Assembly (NCBI GenBank): GCA_035630615.1
Contig: DASQKI010000005.1
Span: forward strand, 1 to 64,000
Source of the DNA: DATFRX01 sp035630615
GTDB taxonomy: Bacteria > Actinomycetota > Actinomycetes > Propionibacteriales > Nocardioidaceae
Direction: 5' to 3'
DNA: 64,000 nt
Program-made: the position numbers and the translations under genes
The notes under the pieces: model-generated
The model's input: only the letters and a program-made list of their open reading frames with translations
The model's database searches: none
What the model was told of the DNA's origin: nothing
Part shown: in pieces, positions 35,068-44,600 of the stretch
How positions within the stretch are numbered: the stretch's first letter is position 1
How the letters are laid out: each line of letters starts with the position of its first letter

Positions 35068-35406
35068 CTACAGGGCGGCTTCGTCCGTCTCGCCGGTGCG
35101 CACCCGGACGATGGTGTCGACCGTCGACACCCACACCTTGCCGTCGCCGATCTTGCCGGTCTGCGCCGCCTTGACGACCACGCCCACGACGTCGTCCGCA
35201 TCGGCGTCCTCGACGACGAGTTCGACACGGATCTTCGGCACCAGGGCGATGTCGTACTCGGCGCCGCGATAGACCTCGGTGTGGCCCTTCTGCCGGCCGT
35301 ACCCGCTCGCTTCGGTCACCGTCATGCCGGTGACGCCGAACGCCTCGAGCGCCTCGCGGACCGCGTCCCACTTGTGCGGCTTGATCACCGCGGTGATGAG
35401 CTTCAT
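35068..35406 (-). CDS. glnB: PII nitrogen regulatory protein (GlnB/GlnK)
   Basis: A 112-residue PII protein. It binds ATP/ADP and 2-oxoglutarate as a trimer and controls AmtB and other targets. The T-loop reads SGYGRQKGHTEVYRGAEY, with the modifiable tyrosine at the canonical position 51. The C-loop is present near 85-95. Its start overlaps the amt stop (ATGA), the usual amt-glnK pairing. Confidence 0.98.
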   Translation of the reverse strand: MKLITAVIKPHKWDAVREALEAFGVTGMTVTEASGYGRQKGHTEVYRGAEYDIALVPKIRVELVVEDADADDVVGVVVKAAQTGKIGDGKVWVSTVDTIVRVRTGETDEAAL

Positions 35407-36689
35407 GCCTTCACGCTCTCTTCCGTGGTCTTGGCCGGACGCGGGGCGGAGACGCCGGTACGGACGCCGCCACCCGCCGCCGTGTGCAACTCGTACCCGG
35501 TCTCCGCGTGCTCGGCGAAGTCGATGCCGGCAACTTCGTCGTCCTCGGTGATCCGGAAGCCCATGACCTTGTCGATCACGTACGCGATCACGAAAGCCAT
35601 GACGAACGAGAACGTTCCGACCGTCAGGACCGCGACGACCTGCTTGCCGAGCAGCGCCGCGTCTCGACCTTCGTAGAGGAGCCCGCCGGTCAGGCTCAGG
35701 AAGCCGAGCGAGATCGATCCGAAGGCACCGCCGACCAGGTGGACGCCGACCACATCGAGCGAGTCGTCGAAGCCGAGCCGCCACTTGAGTCCGACCGCGA
35801 GGGCGCAGATCGCGCCGGCCAGGACGCCGATGATCAGCGAGCCGATCGGGCTGACGAACGCACATGCCGGGGTGATCGCGACCAGACCGGCGACCGCACC
35901 GGACGCGGCACCGAGCGTGGTCGGCTTGCCGTCTCGGAGTCGTTCGACGATCAGCCAGCCGCACACAGCCGCGGCGGTCGCCGCCTGGGTGTTGACGAAC
36001 GCGGTGGCCGCGAGTCCGTTGGCCGCGAGGGCCGAGCCGGCGTTGAAGCCGAACCAGCCGAACCACAGCAGGGCCGCGCCGAGCAACACGAACGGCACGT
36101 TGTGGGGGCGCATCGGGTCCCTCTTCCACCCGAGCCGTTTGCCGAGCACGAGCGCGACGGCGAGCGCCGCGGCGCCGGCGTTGACGTGGACGGCGGTGCC
36201 GCCCGCGAAGTCCTGGACGCCCCAGTGGACCAGGAAACCGGCTCCGGCACCGGCATCGCCGTCGTAACCGAAGTCGAAGACCCAGTTGGCGACCGGGAAG
36301 TAGACGACCGTGGTCCAGACGACGACGAACGCTACCCACGCGCCGAACTTGGCCCGATCGGCGATCGCACCGCTGATCAGCGCCGGCGTGATGATCGCGA
36401 ACATCAGCTGGAACGCAACGAACGACAGCGTCGGGCCGCCGCTCAGACCGTGCAGCCCGAAGTTGTCGAAGCCGCCGAACAGCCGGGTGTCCGACCCCCC
36501 GAAGGCGAACGAGTAGCCGTACAACACCCATAGCACGGTGACGACCGCGATGGTGATGAACGACATCATCAACATGTTGAGGACGCTCTTCACGCGGACC
36601 ATGCCGCCGTAGAAGAACGCCAGGCCGGGGGTCATGACCAAGACCAGCGCGGCGCTGATCATGACCCAGGCAGTATCCGCGTGAACCAT
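35403..36689 (-). CDS. amt: Ammonium transporter
   Basis: A 428-residue Amt/Mep channel with about eleven membrane segments. Family signatures are MTPGLAFFYGG, DFAGGTAVHVNAG and GAFGSISLGFLSLTGG. It conducts ammonia or ammonium and is blocked by unmodified PII. It is the first gene of amt-glnB-glnD and would be induced by nitrogen limitation. The ATG has AGGAG 9 nt upstream. Confidence 0.97.
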   Translation of the reverse strand: MVHADTAWVMISAALVLVMTPGLAFFYGGMVRVKSVLNMLMMSFITIAVVTVLWVLYGYSFAFGGSDTRLFGGFDNFGLHGLSGGPTLSFVAFQLMFAIITPALISGAIADRAKFGAWVAFVVVWTTVVYFPVANWVFDFGYDGDAGAGAGFLVHWGVQDFAGGTAVHVNAGAAALAVALVLGKRLGWKRDPMRPHNVPFVLLGAALLWFGWFGFNAGSALAANGLAATAFVNTQAATAAAVCGWLIVERLRDGKPTTLGAASGAVAGLVAITPACAFVSPIGSLIIGVLAGAICALAVGLKWRLGFDDSLDVVGVHLVGGAFGSISLGFLSLTGGLLYEGRDAALLGKQVVAVLTVGTFSFVMAFVIAYVIDKVMGFRITEDDEVAGIDFAEHAETGYELHTAAGGGVRTGVSAPRPAKTTEESVKA

Positions 36690-36768
36690 GACGATCGGCT
36701 CCTCTGATGCGACGACGCCTGTTGTCGCTCAGACTCGCCCGGTCAGGTTTCGGCCGTCGCGCACCCGT

Positions 36769-36804
36769 GTTGCGCCGGCGTGACAGATTGCCCGCCCGTG
36801 TTAC
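36769..36804 (-). promoter_or_regulatory. Possible GlnR-type site upstream of amt
   Basis: On the minus strand GTAAC(6)GGGCA(4)GTCAC(6)GCAAC resembles the four-part actinobacterial GlnR box (gTnAC-n6-GaAAC repeated). The second half fits with one mismatch. The first half and the central spacing (4 instead of 6) do not fit well. Its position about 80-115 bp upstream of amt suits an activator. It is only a candidate. Confidence 0.3.
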
Positions 36805-36842
36805 AGCAGCGTGAACAGCCCCGCCCCACTGGGAGGACCCAT

Positions 36843-36926
36843 ATGGCGACGACACGCCGGCGTGTCACGCGATTTGGGTCCGCTCAGGGTCACGGCTCCC
36901 AGACGGCGCCGTCGTGGGCGAAGTAG
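36843..36926 (+). CDS. Candidate 27-residue ORF divergent from amt
   Basis: ATG preceded by GGGAGG at 6-nt spacing opens a 27-codon ORF (MATTRRRVTRFGS...). It overlaps the 3' end of the MBL-fold gene on the opposite strand by 37 bp and contains a perfect 16-bp palindrome. No family is recognised, and the site may be fortuitous. Confidence 0.2.
   Translation: MATTRRRVTRFGSAQGHGSQTAPSWAK
36851..36866. promoter_or_regulatory. Perfect 16-bp palindrome in the amt upstream region
   Basis: GACACGCCGGCGTGTC is self-complementary over all 16 bases. It lies about 160 bp upstream of amt and 24 bp from the 3' end of the MBL-fold gene. It may be an operator or a terminator stem without a loop. Confidence 0.35.
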
Positions 36927-37585
36927 ACGCGGGCCGGGTCGAGGTCGAGCAGCCGCGGCAGCCAGGCCGGCGGCGACGGCAGCGGGTTGTCGAACCCCTC
37001 CCGCTGGGCCGCGACCGCCCGTACGTCGGCGGCGAAGTCCGATGCCGTCTCGTGCGACTGACCGGCGAGTACGACGGTGCCGTCGTCGCAGCGGACGACC
37101 AGCGACTGATGCCCGTCGACATGGCCCGGCGTCGGCACGACCTGCAGCCCCGGCAGCAGTTCGGTCTCGCCGTCGATCTCCTCGTACTTCGCGTTGGGAT
37201 GGTCGACGAGCTCGGGCACGGTGTAGTCGGTCGTCCGGGCCGTTTCGAGCTCGCGACGCTGACACACGACAGGGCGACCGGCGAGCAGCGGGTTGCCGCC
37301 GCAGTGGTCGAAGTGCAGATGGCAGTTGACGACGACCGCGACGTCGTCGAGCCCGGCGCCGGCGCCACTCAGTGCCTCGGGCAGCGGGACGCGACGTGGC
37401 CGATACCACTGCTCGGTCTCCTCGTCCGCGTCGCCGATGCCGGTGTCGAGCAGCACCAGTCCCTGCTCGTGGCGTACGAGATAGCCGTAGACATCCTCGA
37501 CACGGGGCGCTCCGGTCCCGGTCTCCTCGGGCGGCCGCACGAACCGACCCAGATGCACGCGCCGTACGTCGTCGATCGAGATCAC
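36890..37585 (-). CDS. Metallo-beta-lactamase-fold hydrolase
   Basis: About 231 residues with the zinc motif HLHFDHCGG (HxHxDH), a later PGHVDGHQSL histidine, LAGQSHE and the C-terminal VYFAHDGAVWEP histidine. The arrangement matches the AHL-lactonase/N-acyl-hydrolase branch of the MBL fold. The substrate is unknown. I prefer GTG 37585 because TAGGGT lies 7 nt upstream, as in leaderless genes; a GTG at 37594 would add three residues. It stands between amt and the NUDIX gene. Confidence 0.85.
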   Translation of the reverse strand: MISIDDVRRVHLGRFVRPPEETGTGAPRVEDVYGYLVRHEQGLVLLDTGIGDADEETEQWYRPRRVPLPEALSGAGAGLDDVAVVVNCHLHFDHCGGNPLLAGRPVVCQRRELETARTTDYTVPELVDHPNAKYEEIDGETELLPGLQVVPTPGHVDGHQSLVVRCDDGTVVLAGQSHETASDFAADVRAVAAQREGFDNPLPSPPAWLPRLLDLDPARVYFAHDGAVWEP

Positions 37586-37618
37586 GCTCGCCACCCTAGG
37601 GGTTGTGGCGAGCCGGAC

Positions 37619-38074
37619 TCAGAGCGAACTCGCCTCCGTGACGAGCTCCCGATAGTCGGGCGACGAGAGGAACTCCGTCAACAGCCTTGCCGCCGACCCG
37701 CCCAGATCGAGCTCGGGCACCCGGGCCGGGTCGACGAACACGATCTGCCGGCCCTCGCCGAGCACGATGTCGTCGTCGGTCAGCTTCGTGGCGGCTACCC
37801 AGACCTGCCAGATTTCCGCGACAGCGCGTTCGCTTGCCGCCCGCCGCCGCTCCCGCCACAACCGGAGGCCGGACGTCAACGCGATGCCGGTCTCCTCTTC
37901 GAGCTCGCGATAGGCGGTCGCCTCCATCTCTTCGCCGTCCTCGGCATGCCCTCCGACGAAGCCCCACTGCTCCGGCGCAACCGGCGCGTGTTCGTCTCTT
38001 TCCTGCAGCAAGACCCAACCGCGGTGATCCACGAGGATGACCGCCGAGATTCGCAGCGGGCGCTCGGCAATCAT
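37619..38074 (-). CDS. NUDIX hydrolase
   Basis: A 151-residue NUDIX protein with a perfect Nudix box GHAEDGEEMEATAYRELEEETGI (GX5EX7REUXEEXGU). It hydrolyses a nucleoside diphosphate linked to another group, as in MutT or NADH pyrophosphatase. The specificity cannot be read. It follows ftsY by 6 bp on the same strand and is probably co-transcribed with it. Confidence 0.92.
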   Translation of the reverse strand: MIAERPLRISAVILVDHRGWVLLQERDEHAPVAPEQWGFVGGHAEDGEEMEATAYRELEEETGIALTSGLRLWRERRRAASERAVAEIWQVWVAATKLTDDDIVLGEGRQIVFVDPARVPELDLGGSAARLLTEFLSSPDYRELVTEASSL

Positions 38075-38080
38075 GTCGGG

Positions 38081-39193
38081 TCAGTCGCCGAGCAGCGCAT
38101 CGACGAAGACCTCGGCTTCGAACGGCGCGAGATCGTCGGCGCCCTCACCGAGGCCGACCAGCTTCACGGGTACGCCGAGCTCGCGCTGCACCTGGATCAC
38201 GATGCCGCCCTTAGCCGTGCCGTCGAGCTTCGTGAGCACGAGGCCGGTGACGTCGACGACCTCGGCGAACACCCGAGCCTGCGTGAGCCCGTTTTGGCCC
38301 GTCGTGGCGTCGATGACGAGCAGCACCTCGGTGATCGGCGCCTGCTTCTCGATGACCCGCTTGACCTTGCCCAGCTCGTCCATCAGACCGGCCTTGGTGT
38401 GCAGCCGGCCCGCGGTGTCGACGAGGACGGTGTCGACGCCCTCGTCGATGGCCCGCTTGACCGCATCGAACCCGACGCTGGCCGGGTCGCCCCCCTCCGG
38501 CCCTCGGACCGTTTCGACGCCGACCCGCTCGCCCCACGTGCTGAGCTGCTCGACCGCGGCCGCGCGGAACGTGTCGGCGGCGCCGAGCAGCACCGTCTTG
38601 TCCTCCGCGACCAACACCCGAGCGATCCGGGCCACCGTCGTCGTCTTGCCGGTGCCGTTGACCCCCACGACGAGCACGACGCCCGGCTGTCCGTCGATGC
38701 CGTCGACTCCCAGCGACCGGTCCATCGACGGGTCGAGGAGCCCGATCAGTTCTTCGCGCAGGGTCGTCCGAGCGAGGTCGGGATGGGCGACGCCCTCGAC
38801 GCGCAAGCGAGTACGCAGGTTGTTGACCAGCTCCCGGGTCGGGGCGACCCCGACGTCGGCGGTCAGCAACGCTTCTTCGATCTCCTCCCAGGTCGACTCG
38901 TCGAGTCGATCGCGCGAGAGCACGGTCAGCAGGCCGCGGCCGAGCGTCGACTGCGAGCTGGCCAGCCGAGCTCGGAGGCGGGCCAGGCGACCCTCGGGCG
39001 GCGCCGGCCGTTCGACGGCCGGCGCCTCCGCCTCGACCGGCGCTTCGGCGATCGGCGCCTCCGGAGCGGGCGCTTCGGAGGGCGCCGACTCGGTCGGCGG
39101 CCGCCGCCGCGGAGCAACCAGGCCGAACCAACCCGCGAGGCCGAGCACGAGCACGGCGACCGCGATGAGGACATAGATCAAGACGTCGGACAC
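38081..39193 (-). CDS. ftsY: Signal recognition particle receptor FtsY
   Basis: A 370-residue SRP receptor GTPase. Residues 4-28 form an N-terminal membrane span, as in actinobacterial FtsY. An acidic Pro/Glu/Ala linker (29-65) follows, then the N domain and the G domain with GVNGTGKTTT, DTAGR, TKLDGTAKGG and GLGEGADDLAPF. A GTG start with GGAAGG is used. It is divergent from the BlaI-type regulator, 67 bp away. Confidence 0.97.
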   Translation of the reverse strand: MSDVLIYVLIAVAVLVLGLAGWFGLVAPRRRPPTESAPSEAPAPEAPIAEAPVEAEAPAVERPAPPEGRLARLRARLASSQSTLGRGLLTVLSRDRLDESTWEEIEEALLTADVGVAPTRELVNNLRTRLRVEGVAHPDLARTTLREELIGLLDPSMDRSLGVDGIDGQPGVVLVVGVNGTGKTTTVARIARVLVAEDKTVLLGAADTFRAAAVEQLSTWGERVGVETVRGPEGGDPASVGFDAVKRAIDEGVDTVLVDTAGRLHTKAGLMDELGKVKRVIEKQAPITEVLLVIDATTGQNGLTQARVFAEVVDVTGLVLTKLDGTAKGGIVIQVQRELGVPVKLVGLGEGADDLAPFEAEVFVDALLGD

Positions 39194-39233
39194 GAGAAGT
39201 CATCCTTCCAGAGAGCCACGCCTGGTTCGATGT

Positions 39234-39254
39234 ACTACCGCGCGTAGTTACGAT
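39234..39254 (+). promoter_or_regulatory. BlaI-type operator over a leaderless -10 element
   Basis: ACTAC-CGCGC-GTAGT (39234-39248) is a perfect palindrome of the TACTAC/GTAGTA kind used by actinobacterial BlaI repressors. It is followed at once by TACGAT (39249-39254), and the GTG start of the blaI gene comes exactly 6 nt later. The repressor would block its own leaderless promoter. Confidence 0.65.
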
Positions 39255-39260
39255 GGGATC

Positions 39261-39647
39261 GTGGCGAAGAGACCGATGCCTCGACTGGGCGACCTCGAAC
39301 GAGATGTCATGGACCGACTCTGGGACGCCGACGGCCCACGGACGGTCCGCGAGGTCTACGACGAGCTCGTCGCGGAGCGTGACCTGGCCTACACGACGGT
39401 CATGACGGTGCTCGACCGCCTCGCGCACAAGCGGATGGTGACCCGAACCCGCGACGGCCGCGCCTACCGCTATGTGCCGACCCACAGCCGCGCCGAGCTC
39501 ACCGCCGAGCTGATGCACGAGGCACTGTCGGTCGAACGCGTCGACCGGACGGCGGCTCTCGTCCACTTCGCCGATCGGGTGACCCCCGAAGAGGCGGCGG
39601 CCCTGCAAGAGGCCCTGGCCCGCATCCAACGGGAGGATCGGCCGTGA
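39261..39647 (+). CDS. BlaI/MecI/CopY-family transcriptional repressor
   Basis: A 128-residue winged-helix repressor (residues 8-75: GDLERDVMDRLW, YTTVMTVLDRLAHKRMV, YRYVPT) with a C-terminal dimerisation helix. BlaI proteins are released by proteolysis, classically triggered by a paired BlaR/M56 protease. The following gene, overlapping by GTGA, encodes such a protease. The GTG start has no Shine-Dalgarno site and is leaderless. No beta-lactamase gene is in view, so the stimulus is unknown. Confidence 0.93.
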   Translation: MAKRPMPRLGDLERDVMDRLWDADGPRTVREVYDELVAERDLAYTTVMTVLDRLAHKRMVTRTRDGRAYRYVPTHSRAELTAELMHEALSVERVDRTAALVHFADRVTPEEAAALQEALARIQREDRP

Positions 39648-40537
39648 CAACGGCGCTCCTGGCCCTCCTGGGTCTGGTGCTCGCCGGCCCGGCGCCGGCG
39701 CTGCTCAGCCGCGCTCGCTGGCCGTTGCGGGCGCCCCGCGCCGGCGTGGTGCTCTGGCAGGCGATGGCCCTCGCCGCCGTGCTCGCGATCGTCGGCGCCG
39801 GCGCATCGGCCTCGCTCTGGCTGATCCAGGTCGACGACCCGGGCGGCTGGCGGGTGCTCGCCCACTCGGCCCTTATGACGCTCACACTGGTGGTCCTGGT
39901 CCGGCTGGCCTGGTCGGCCATTCGGGTCGGCCGAGCCACCCGAACCCGGCGCCGGCGGCTGCGAGAGCTGGTCGACATGCTCGCCGATCGCTCAGGCATC
40001 GAGCCCGGGCTCCGCATCCTGGCGGCGCCGACCCCAGTGGCCTACTGCCTGCCCGGCGTACGCAACAACCGGGTCGTCCTCAGCCAGGGGGCGATGAGCC
40101 AACTCGACCCGCGTGAGGTCGCGGCCGTACTCGCGCACGAACACGCCCACGTGCGGGCCCGCCACGACCTCGTTCTCGAATCGTTCGCCGCCCTTCATGC
40201 GGCGTTTCCGCGCGGCCCCCGAAGCGAGCTGCCGCTGCGCCAGTCCCAACTGCTCGTGGAGCTGCTGGCCGACGACGCGGCGCGGGCCCGGACCGGAGCG
40301 GTGCCACTGGCCAGAGCCCTGGTCGCGCTCGCGGGGCAGACTCCGCCGGCGACCGCGCTCGCCGCCAACTCCGACGCATCGACGACTCGTCTTCGGCTCG
40401 AGCGGCTCGCTGCACCGCGCGGCGGACGCTGGCGCGCGGCCGCGTGTGCCTATGCGACGGCGGCCGCGATCCTGCTCGGGCCGACCATCTTCGTCGGCAT
40501 CCCACTGCTCACCCAGATGTGGGACACCTTGCGGTGA
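39644..40537 (+). CDS. M56-family membrane metallopeptidase
   Basis: A 297-residue membrane protease with hydrophobic segments near 2-20, 35-60, 75-90 and 265-290, and the zinc motif HEHAH in AAVLAHEHAHVRARHD (about residues 165-169). It lacks the C-terminal penicillin-binding sensor domain of BlaR1, as most actinobacterial homologues do. It probably cleaves the BlaI partner encoded upstream. It ends in GTGA, overlapping the start of the YhhN gene. Confidence 0.9.
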   Translation: MTTALLALLGLVLAGPAPALLSRARWPLRAPRAGVVLWQAMALAAVLAIVGAGASASLWLIQVDDPGGWRVLAHSALMTLTLVVLVRLAWSAIRVGRATRTRRRRLRELVDMLADRSGIEPGLRILAAPTPVAYCLPGVRNNRVVLSQGAMSQLDPREVAAVLAHEHAHVRARHDLVLESFAALHAAFPRGPRSELPLRQSQLLVELLADDAARARTGAVPLARALVALAGQTPPATALAANSDASTTRLRLERLAAPRGGRWRAAACAYATAAAILLGPTIFVGIPLLTQMWDTLR

Positions 40538-41216
40538 TCGGTCTCGACCGGGCCTATGCCGCGATCGCGCTCGCCGACACCGCCCTAGCAACCCGCGATG
40601 GCGACCGAACATCGCGGCTGCGCTGGCCGACGAAGTCCGCGCTGATGCCGCTCCTCGTCGCCAAGGTGAGCCAGCCGGGAGCCGGAGCCGGTCGAGACAC
40701 CGCGCCACTGCGCGATCGGACTCGGACCGGCCTCGCGCTCTCGTGGGCCGGCGACGTCGCCCTGCTCGGCCGAGGGGACGCCGCGTTCGCTGCCGGGCTC
40801 GGCTGCTTCGTGGCCGCCCACGCTCCTACGGTGCGGCCTTCGCGACGGCGCAGCGCCCGACGCCGCCACCAGCCGCCGCCCCGCTGACGGCCGCCGGTCT
40901 CGGGCTCGGCGGCGTGCTCGCCCGCCGCGCCGGTCGGCTGGGCGCGCCGATCGCCGGCTACAGCGCGTTGATCACGGCGATGGCGGTCCGAGCGCTCGGC
41001 ATCGACGCCGAGCGGGTCGGCCGACCGGCGGCCACCCGCATCGCCACCGGTGCTGGACTGTTCGTCGTCTCGGATGGGCTGATCGGGCTACGCAAGTTCG
41101 GGCTGTCCGACGCGACTCCACGCGGAGTGCGGGCAGCCGCCGACGCCGCCGTGATGGCGACGTACGCGGCTGGCCAGTGGCTGATCGCCGACGGCGTCAG
41201 CCGCGCCGGGCGCTAG
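40534..41216 (+). pseudogene. YhhN-family (lysoplasmalogenase-like) membrane protein, frameshifted
   Basis: Two frames together give one YhhN protein of about 227 residues. The first frame (40534 to about 40824) encodes LALADTALA-like start, ALSWAGDVALLGRGDAAFAAGLGCFVAAHA. The second (about 40824-41216) encodes SYGAAFATA through AGYSALITAMAVRALG to VSDGLIGLRKFG. The join restores the family's HxxY motif if one base is added near 40822-40826 or if the ribosome slips back one base. Without it the first frame ends at 40887 in Arg-rich nonsense. It overlaps the M56 gene by GTGA. A recent mutation or a sequencing error are both possible. Confidence 0.75.
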
Positions 41217-41400
41217 AGCTTCGCTTGGACGGATCGGGGTCGGCTTCGTTCATGCCGAGGCGGTCGCCGGCGCGGTCGAGCGCGGGGCCGAGGCGCGGGA
41301 ACCGAGGCACTGGTCGGCCGCGCTGGGGATAAGCGAAGTATGTCACGATAAGAACCGCTGCTACCACAATCACGAGCATAGTCAGGCTTATGACGATCAT
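41197..41400 (-). CDS. Small single-span membrane protein
   Basis: A 67-residue protein with one membrane helix (residues 2-25, IVISLTMLVIVVAAVLIVTYFAY) and a basic, proline-containing cytoplasmic tail. An AGAGGGGG site precedes the ATG at 41400. Its last 20 bp overlap the end of the YhhN gene on the other strand. No family is recognised. Confidence 0.65.
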   Translation of the reverse strand: MIVISLTMLVIVVAAVLIVTYFAYPQRGRPVPRFPRLGPALDRAGDRLGMNEADPDPSKRSSSARRG

Positions 41401-41453
41401 CACGACCCCCTCTTCCCCATCTCGACTTAAGAACAAGGTGTTGTGTCCATGAT

Positions 41454-41470
41454 GTCACGCTCAACGTGAC
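41454..41470. promoter_or_regulatory. Palindrome upstream of the small membrane protein gene
   Basis: GTCACG-CTCAA-CGTGAC, perfect 6-bp arms, lies 54 bp upstream of the small gene in a locally AT-richer 244-bp gap (41401-41644). It could be an operator. The remainder of the gap shows nothing I can name. Confidence 0.35.
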
Positions 41471-41623
41471 CGTCACATGCCGAATCGATAAACACTTGCT
41501 GAGCATCTGTCACTTCAGCCCCGCGAGGGGCCCTTCTTGAGGGACGCTTCCAGCATTCAATTGGTTGCCGGGCCATTCGATTACATTGCGGTCACGTCGG
41601 GACCTGCGGCGACGCCGCCTGTG

Positions 41624-41646
41624 GAATCTCTCGGGACGAGAGATTC
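41624..41646 (-). terminator. Hairpin overlapping the smc stop codon
   Basis: GAATCTCTC and its complement, a perfect 9-bp stem with a GGGAC loop, overlap the last codon of smc. It is a plausible terminator without a U-tract. Confidence 0.55.
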
Positions 41647-44600
41647 AGGCCGGCTCTGCCTCCCGGAGGCGTTGGCTGATCACCGCGGACACGCCGTCGC
41701 CACGCATCGAAATGCCATAGAGCGCGTCGGCGACCTCCATCGTCCGCTTCTGGTGCGTGATCACGATGAGCTGGCTGTGTGCCCTGAGCTCGTCGTAGAT
41801 CTCCAACAAGCGCCCGAGGTTGACGTCGTCGAGAGCCGCCTCGACCTCGTCGAGGATGTAGAACGGGCTCGGCCGGGCCTTGAAGAGCGCGATCAGGAAC
41901 GCGACCGCGACCAGTGAGCGCTCGCCACCGGACAGCAGCGACAGGCGCTTGACCTTCTTGCCCGGCGGCCGCGCTTCGACGTCGATGCCGGTGTTGAGCA
42001 TGTCGTCGGGCTCGGTGAGCACCAGGCGGCCCTCACCACCCGGGAACAGGCGGCTGAACACGTCGCGGAACTCGCGCTCGGTGTCCTCCCAAGCCGCGAT
42101 GAAGATCTGCTCGACCTGCTGGTCGACGTCGTGGACGATCTCCAGCAGGTCGCGCCGGGTCTTCTTCACGTCTTCGAGCTGCTCGGTCAGGAACTTGTGC
42201 CGCTCCTCGAGAGCGCTGAACTCCTCGAGCGCGAGCGGGTTGACCCTGCCGAGCAGGGCGAGCTGGCGCTCGGCGGCCCGCAGGCGCTTGGCCTGCTCGT
42301 CGCGGACGTACGGGCGGGGCTCCGCAGGCGTGCCGTCCTCGGCATCCGGCTGGGGTACGAGCACCTCGGGCCCGTAGTCGGCGATCAGGCTCTCGACGTC
42401 GTGGCCGAGCTCGTCGCCGGCCCGCTCCTCCAGCTGCTGGACGCGGAGCCGCTGCTCGGTGCGGGCCATCTCGTCGCGGTGCACCGAGTCGGTCAGCTTC
42501 TCGAGGTCGGCTGCGAGCTCACGATGCTTCGCCCGGATGGCCGAGAGCTCCTGCTCGTCGCCGGTCCGCTGCTGCTCGATGTCGCTGCGCTGCTCGCGCG
42601 CCGCACGCAGCGAGATCTCGACGCGGGCCAGCATCATCTCGGCCGCCGTCACGACCGCGCGGGCGACCTCCGCCTCGTGGCGGCGCTGCTCGCGCCGGGA
42701 CGCCGCCTTGGCGATCGCCTCCCGCTCGGCCAGGGCCGCCGCCAGCAAGTCTTCGGCGCGGCCGGCCATCGCCCGGGCCCGCTCCTCGGCGGTGCGCAGC
42801 GCCAGGCGCGCATCCATCTCGGCGGCGCGAGCCGCGCGCGCCTTGTCGGCCAGCTCATCGAGCGCCGAGTCCTCAGCGTCGTTGTCGCTGTTGGACTCGG
42901 CGTCGGAGAGCCGGCTTTCGAGATCGGCGAGGGCTCCCATGTGCTCCTCACGACCCGCTTGCGCCTCCTGGATCGCCTTGGCCAGCCGGTTGGCCTCGGC
43001 CCGCGCCGACCGGGCCGCCGAGCCGAGCTGACCGAGCTCCTCGGCCACCGCGGCGAGAGTCGCGTCGGACTCGTGCAGCTTGGCCAGCGCTACGTCGACG
43101 CGCTGCTGGGCCGCCTCGGTCTCCTCCTCCGTACGGGCGACCTCGAACCGTAGCCGCTCCCCGTCGTGAGTCGCGGTGTCGAGCTTGCCGCGGGCCGCGT
43201 CGAGTGCGGCCTGGACCTCGATCAGGCTCGGCGTCGACGACGAGCCGCCCGAGGCGAAGTGGGCGCCGAGAAGGTCGCCGCCACGGGAGGCCGCGATGAC
43301 GTCTGGCAGGTCCCGCAACAGCGCGCGAGCGGTTTCGAGGTCGTCGACGACGGCCACCTTGAACAGCAGGCGGCGCAGCGTCGCGCGCAACGGCTCCGGC
43401 GCGTCGATCACGTCGACCGCATAGGTGGCTCCGGCCGGCAGACCCGGCCACGTGCGGTCGTCGATGTCGTCGACCCCAAGGACGAGGCCGGCTCGCCCGA
43501 GGTCTTCGGTGCGCAGGTGTTCGATGGCGTCGATGGCCGAGTCGACGCCGGTGACGGCAACCGCGTCGGCGGCGCTGCCGAGCGCGGCGGCGACCGCCGG
43601 CTCGTAGCCGTCCCGGACCGACAACAAGGCGGCGACCGAGCCGAGCAGGCCCGAGACCTTGTCGGTGGCGGCGAGCAGCGCGCCGGCGCCGTCCTTGCGG
43701 GTGAGGCCCAGCTCCAGGGCCTCGACCCGAGCGACGAGTGCAGCCCGCTCGCGATCGGCCTCCTGAGCCTCCTCGCGTCGCTTCGCGAGTCGCTCGGTCA
43801 GGTCGTCGAACGCTGACTGGGCGCCTTCGTACTCGGCGTCGAGCCCACTCTCGCCGGCGTCGAGGCTCGCGACCTGGGTCTCGAGGGCGGTGAAGTCGTG
43901 CTCGGCCCGTTCGGCCCGCCGCTCGACGTCGGCGACGGCGGTCTCCAGGCGGCCGATCTCGTCGTCGGCGCCGTGGATCCGGCTGCGCATCGCGCCAACC
44001 TTGCCGGCGAGCCGGGCCAGACCCTCACGCCGGTCAGCCGCGGCCCGAACGACCCCGGCGATCCGGCGATCTTCTTCGGTGTGGAGCCGCTCGGCATCGC
44101 GGCGTACGTCGACCGCGGCTTCGAGGGCGGCCTGTCGCTCGGCGACCTCGGTCTGGATCTGCTGCTCGCCAGCCCGGGCCTCGGCGGCCTCGGCCTCCAG
44201 CGCCTCGGGGTCACGCCCCGGCGCCACTTCGTCGGTCTCGCTGGTCGCCAGGCGTACTCGCTCCGCGGCGAGGCCGGCGGTGCCGCGGATCCGCTCACGT
44301 AGGCCGGACAGGTGGTACCAGGTCTCCTGGGTCCGAGCGAGCCGCGGCGCGTCGGCCGCCAGCCGCTGCTCGAGCTCCGACTCGGACTGGCGGGCCTCGG
44401 CGAGGTCGCGTTCGACCGTCGAGCGCCGGTCGCGCAGCGCCTTTTCGTCGGCGAGCTCCTGCTCGAGCGACGAGCGCGCCTCGACGATCTCGTCAGCCAG
44501 CAAGCGGGCGCGGGAGTCGCGTACCTCGGCCTGGATCGCCGCGGCCTTGCGCGCGACCTCGGCCTGCCGACCGAGCGGCTTGAGCTGGCGGCGAATCTCG

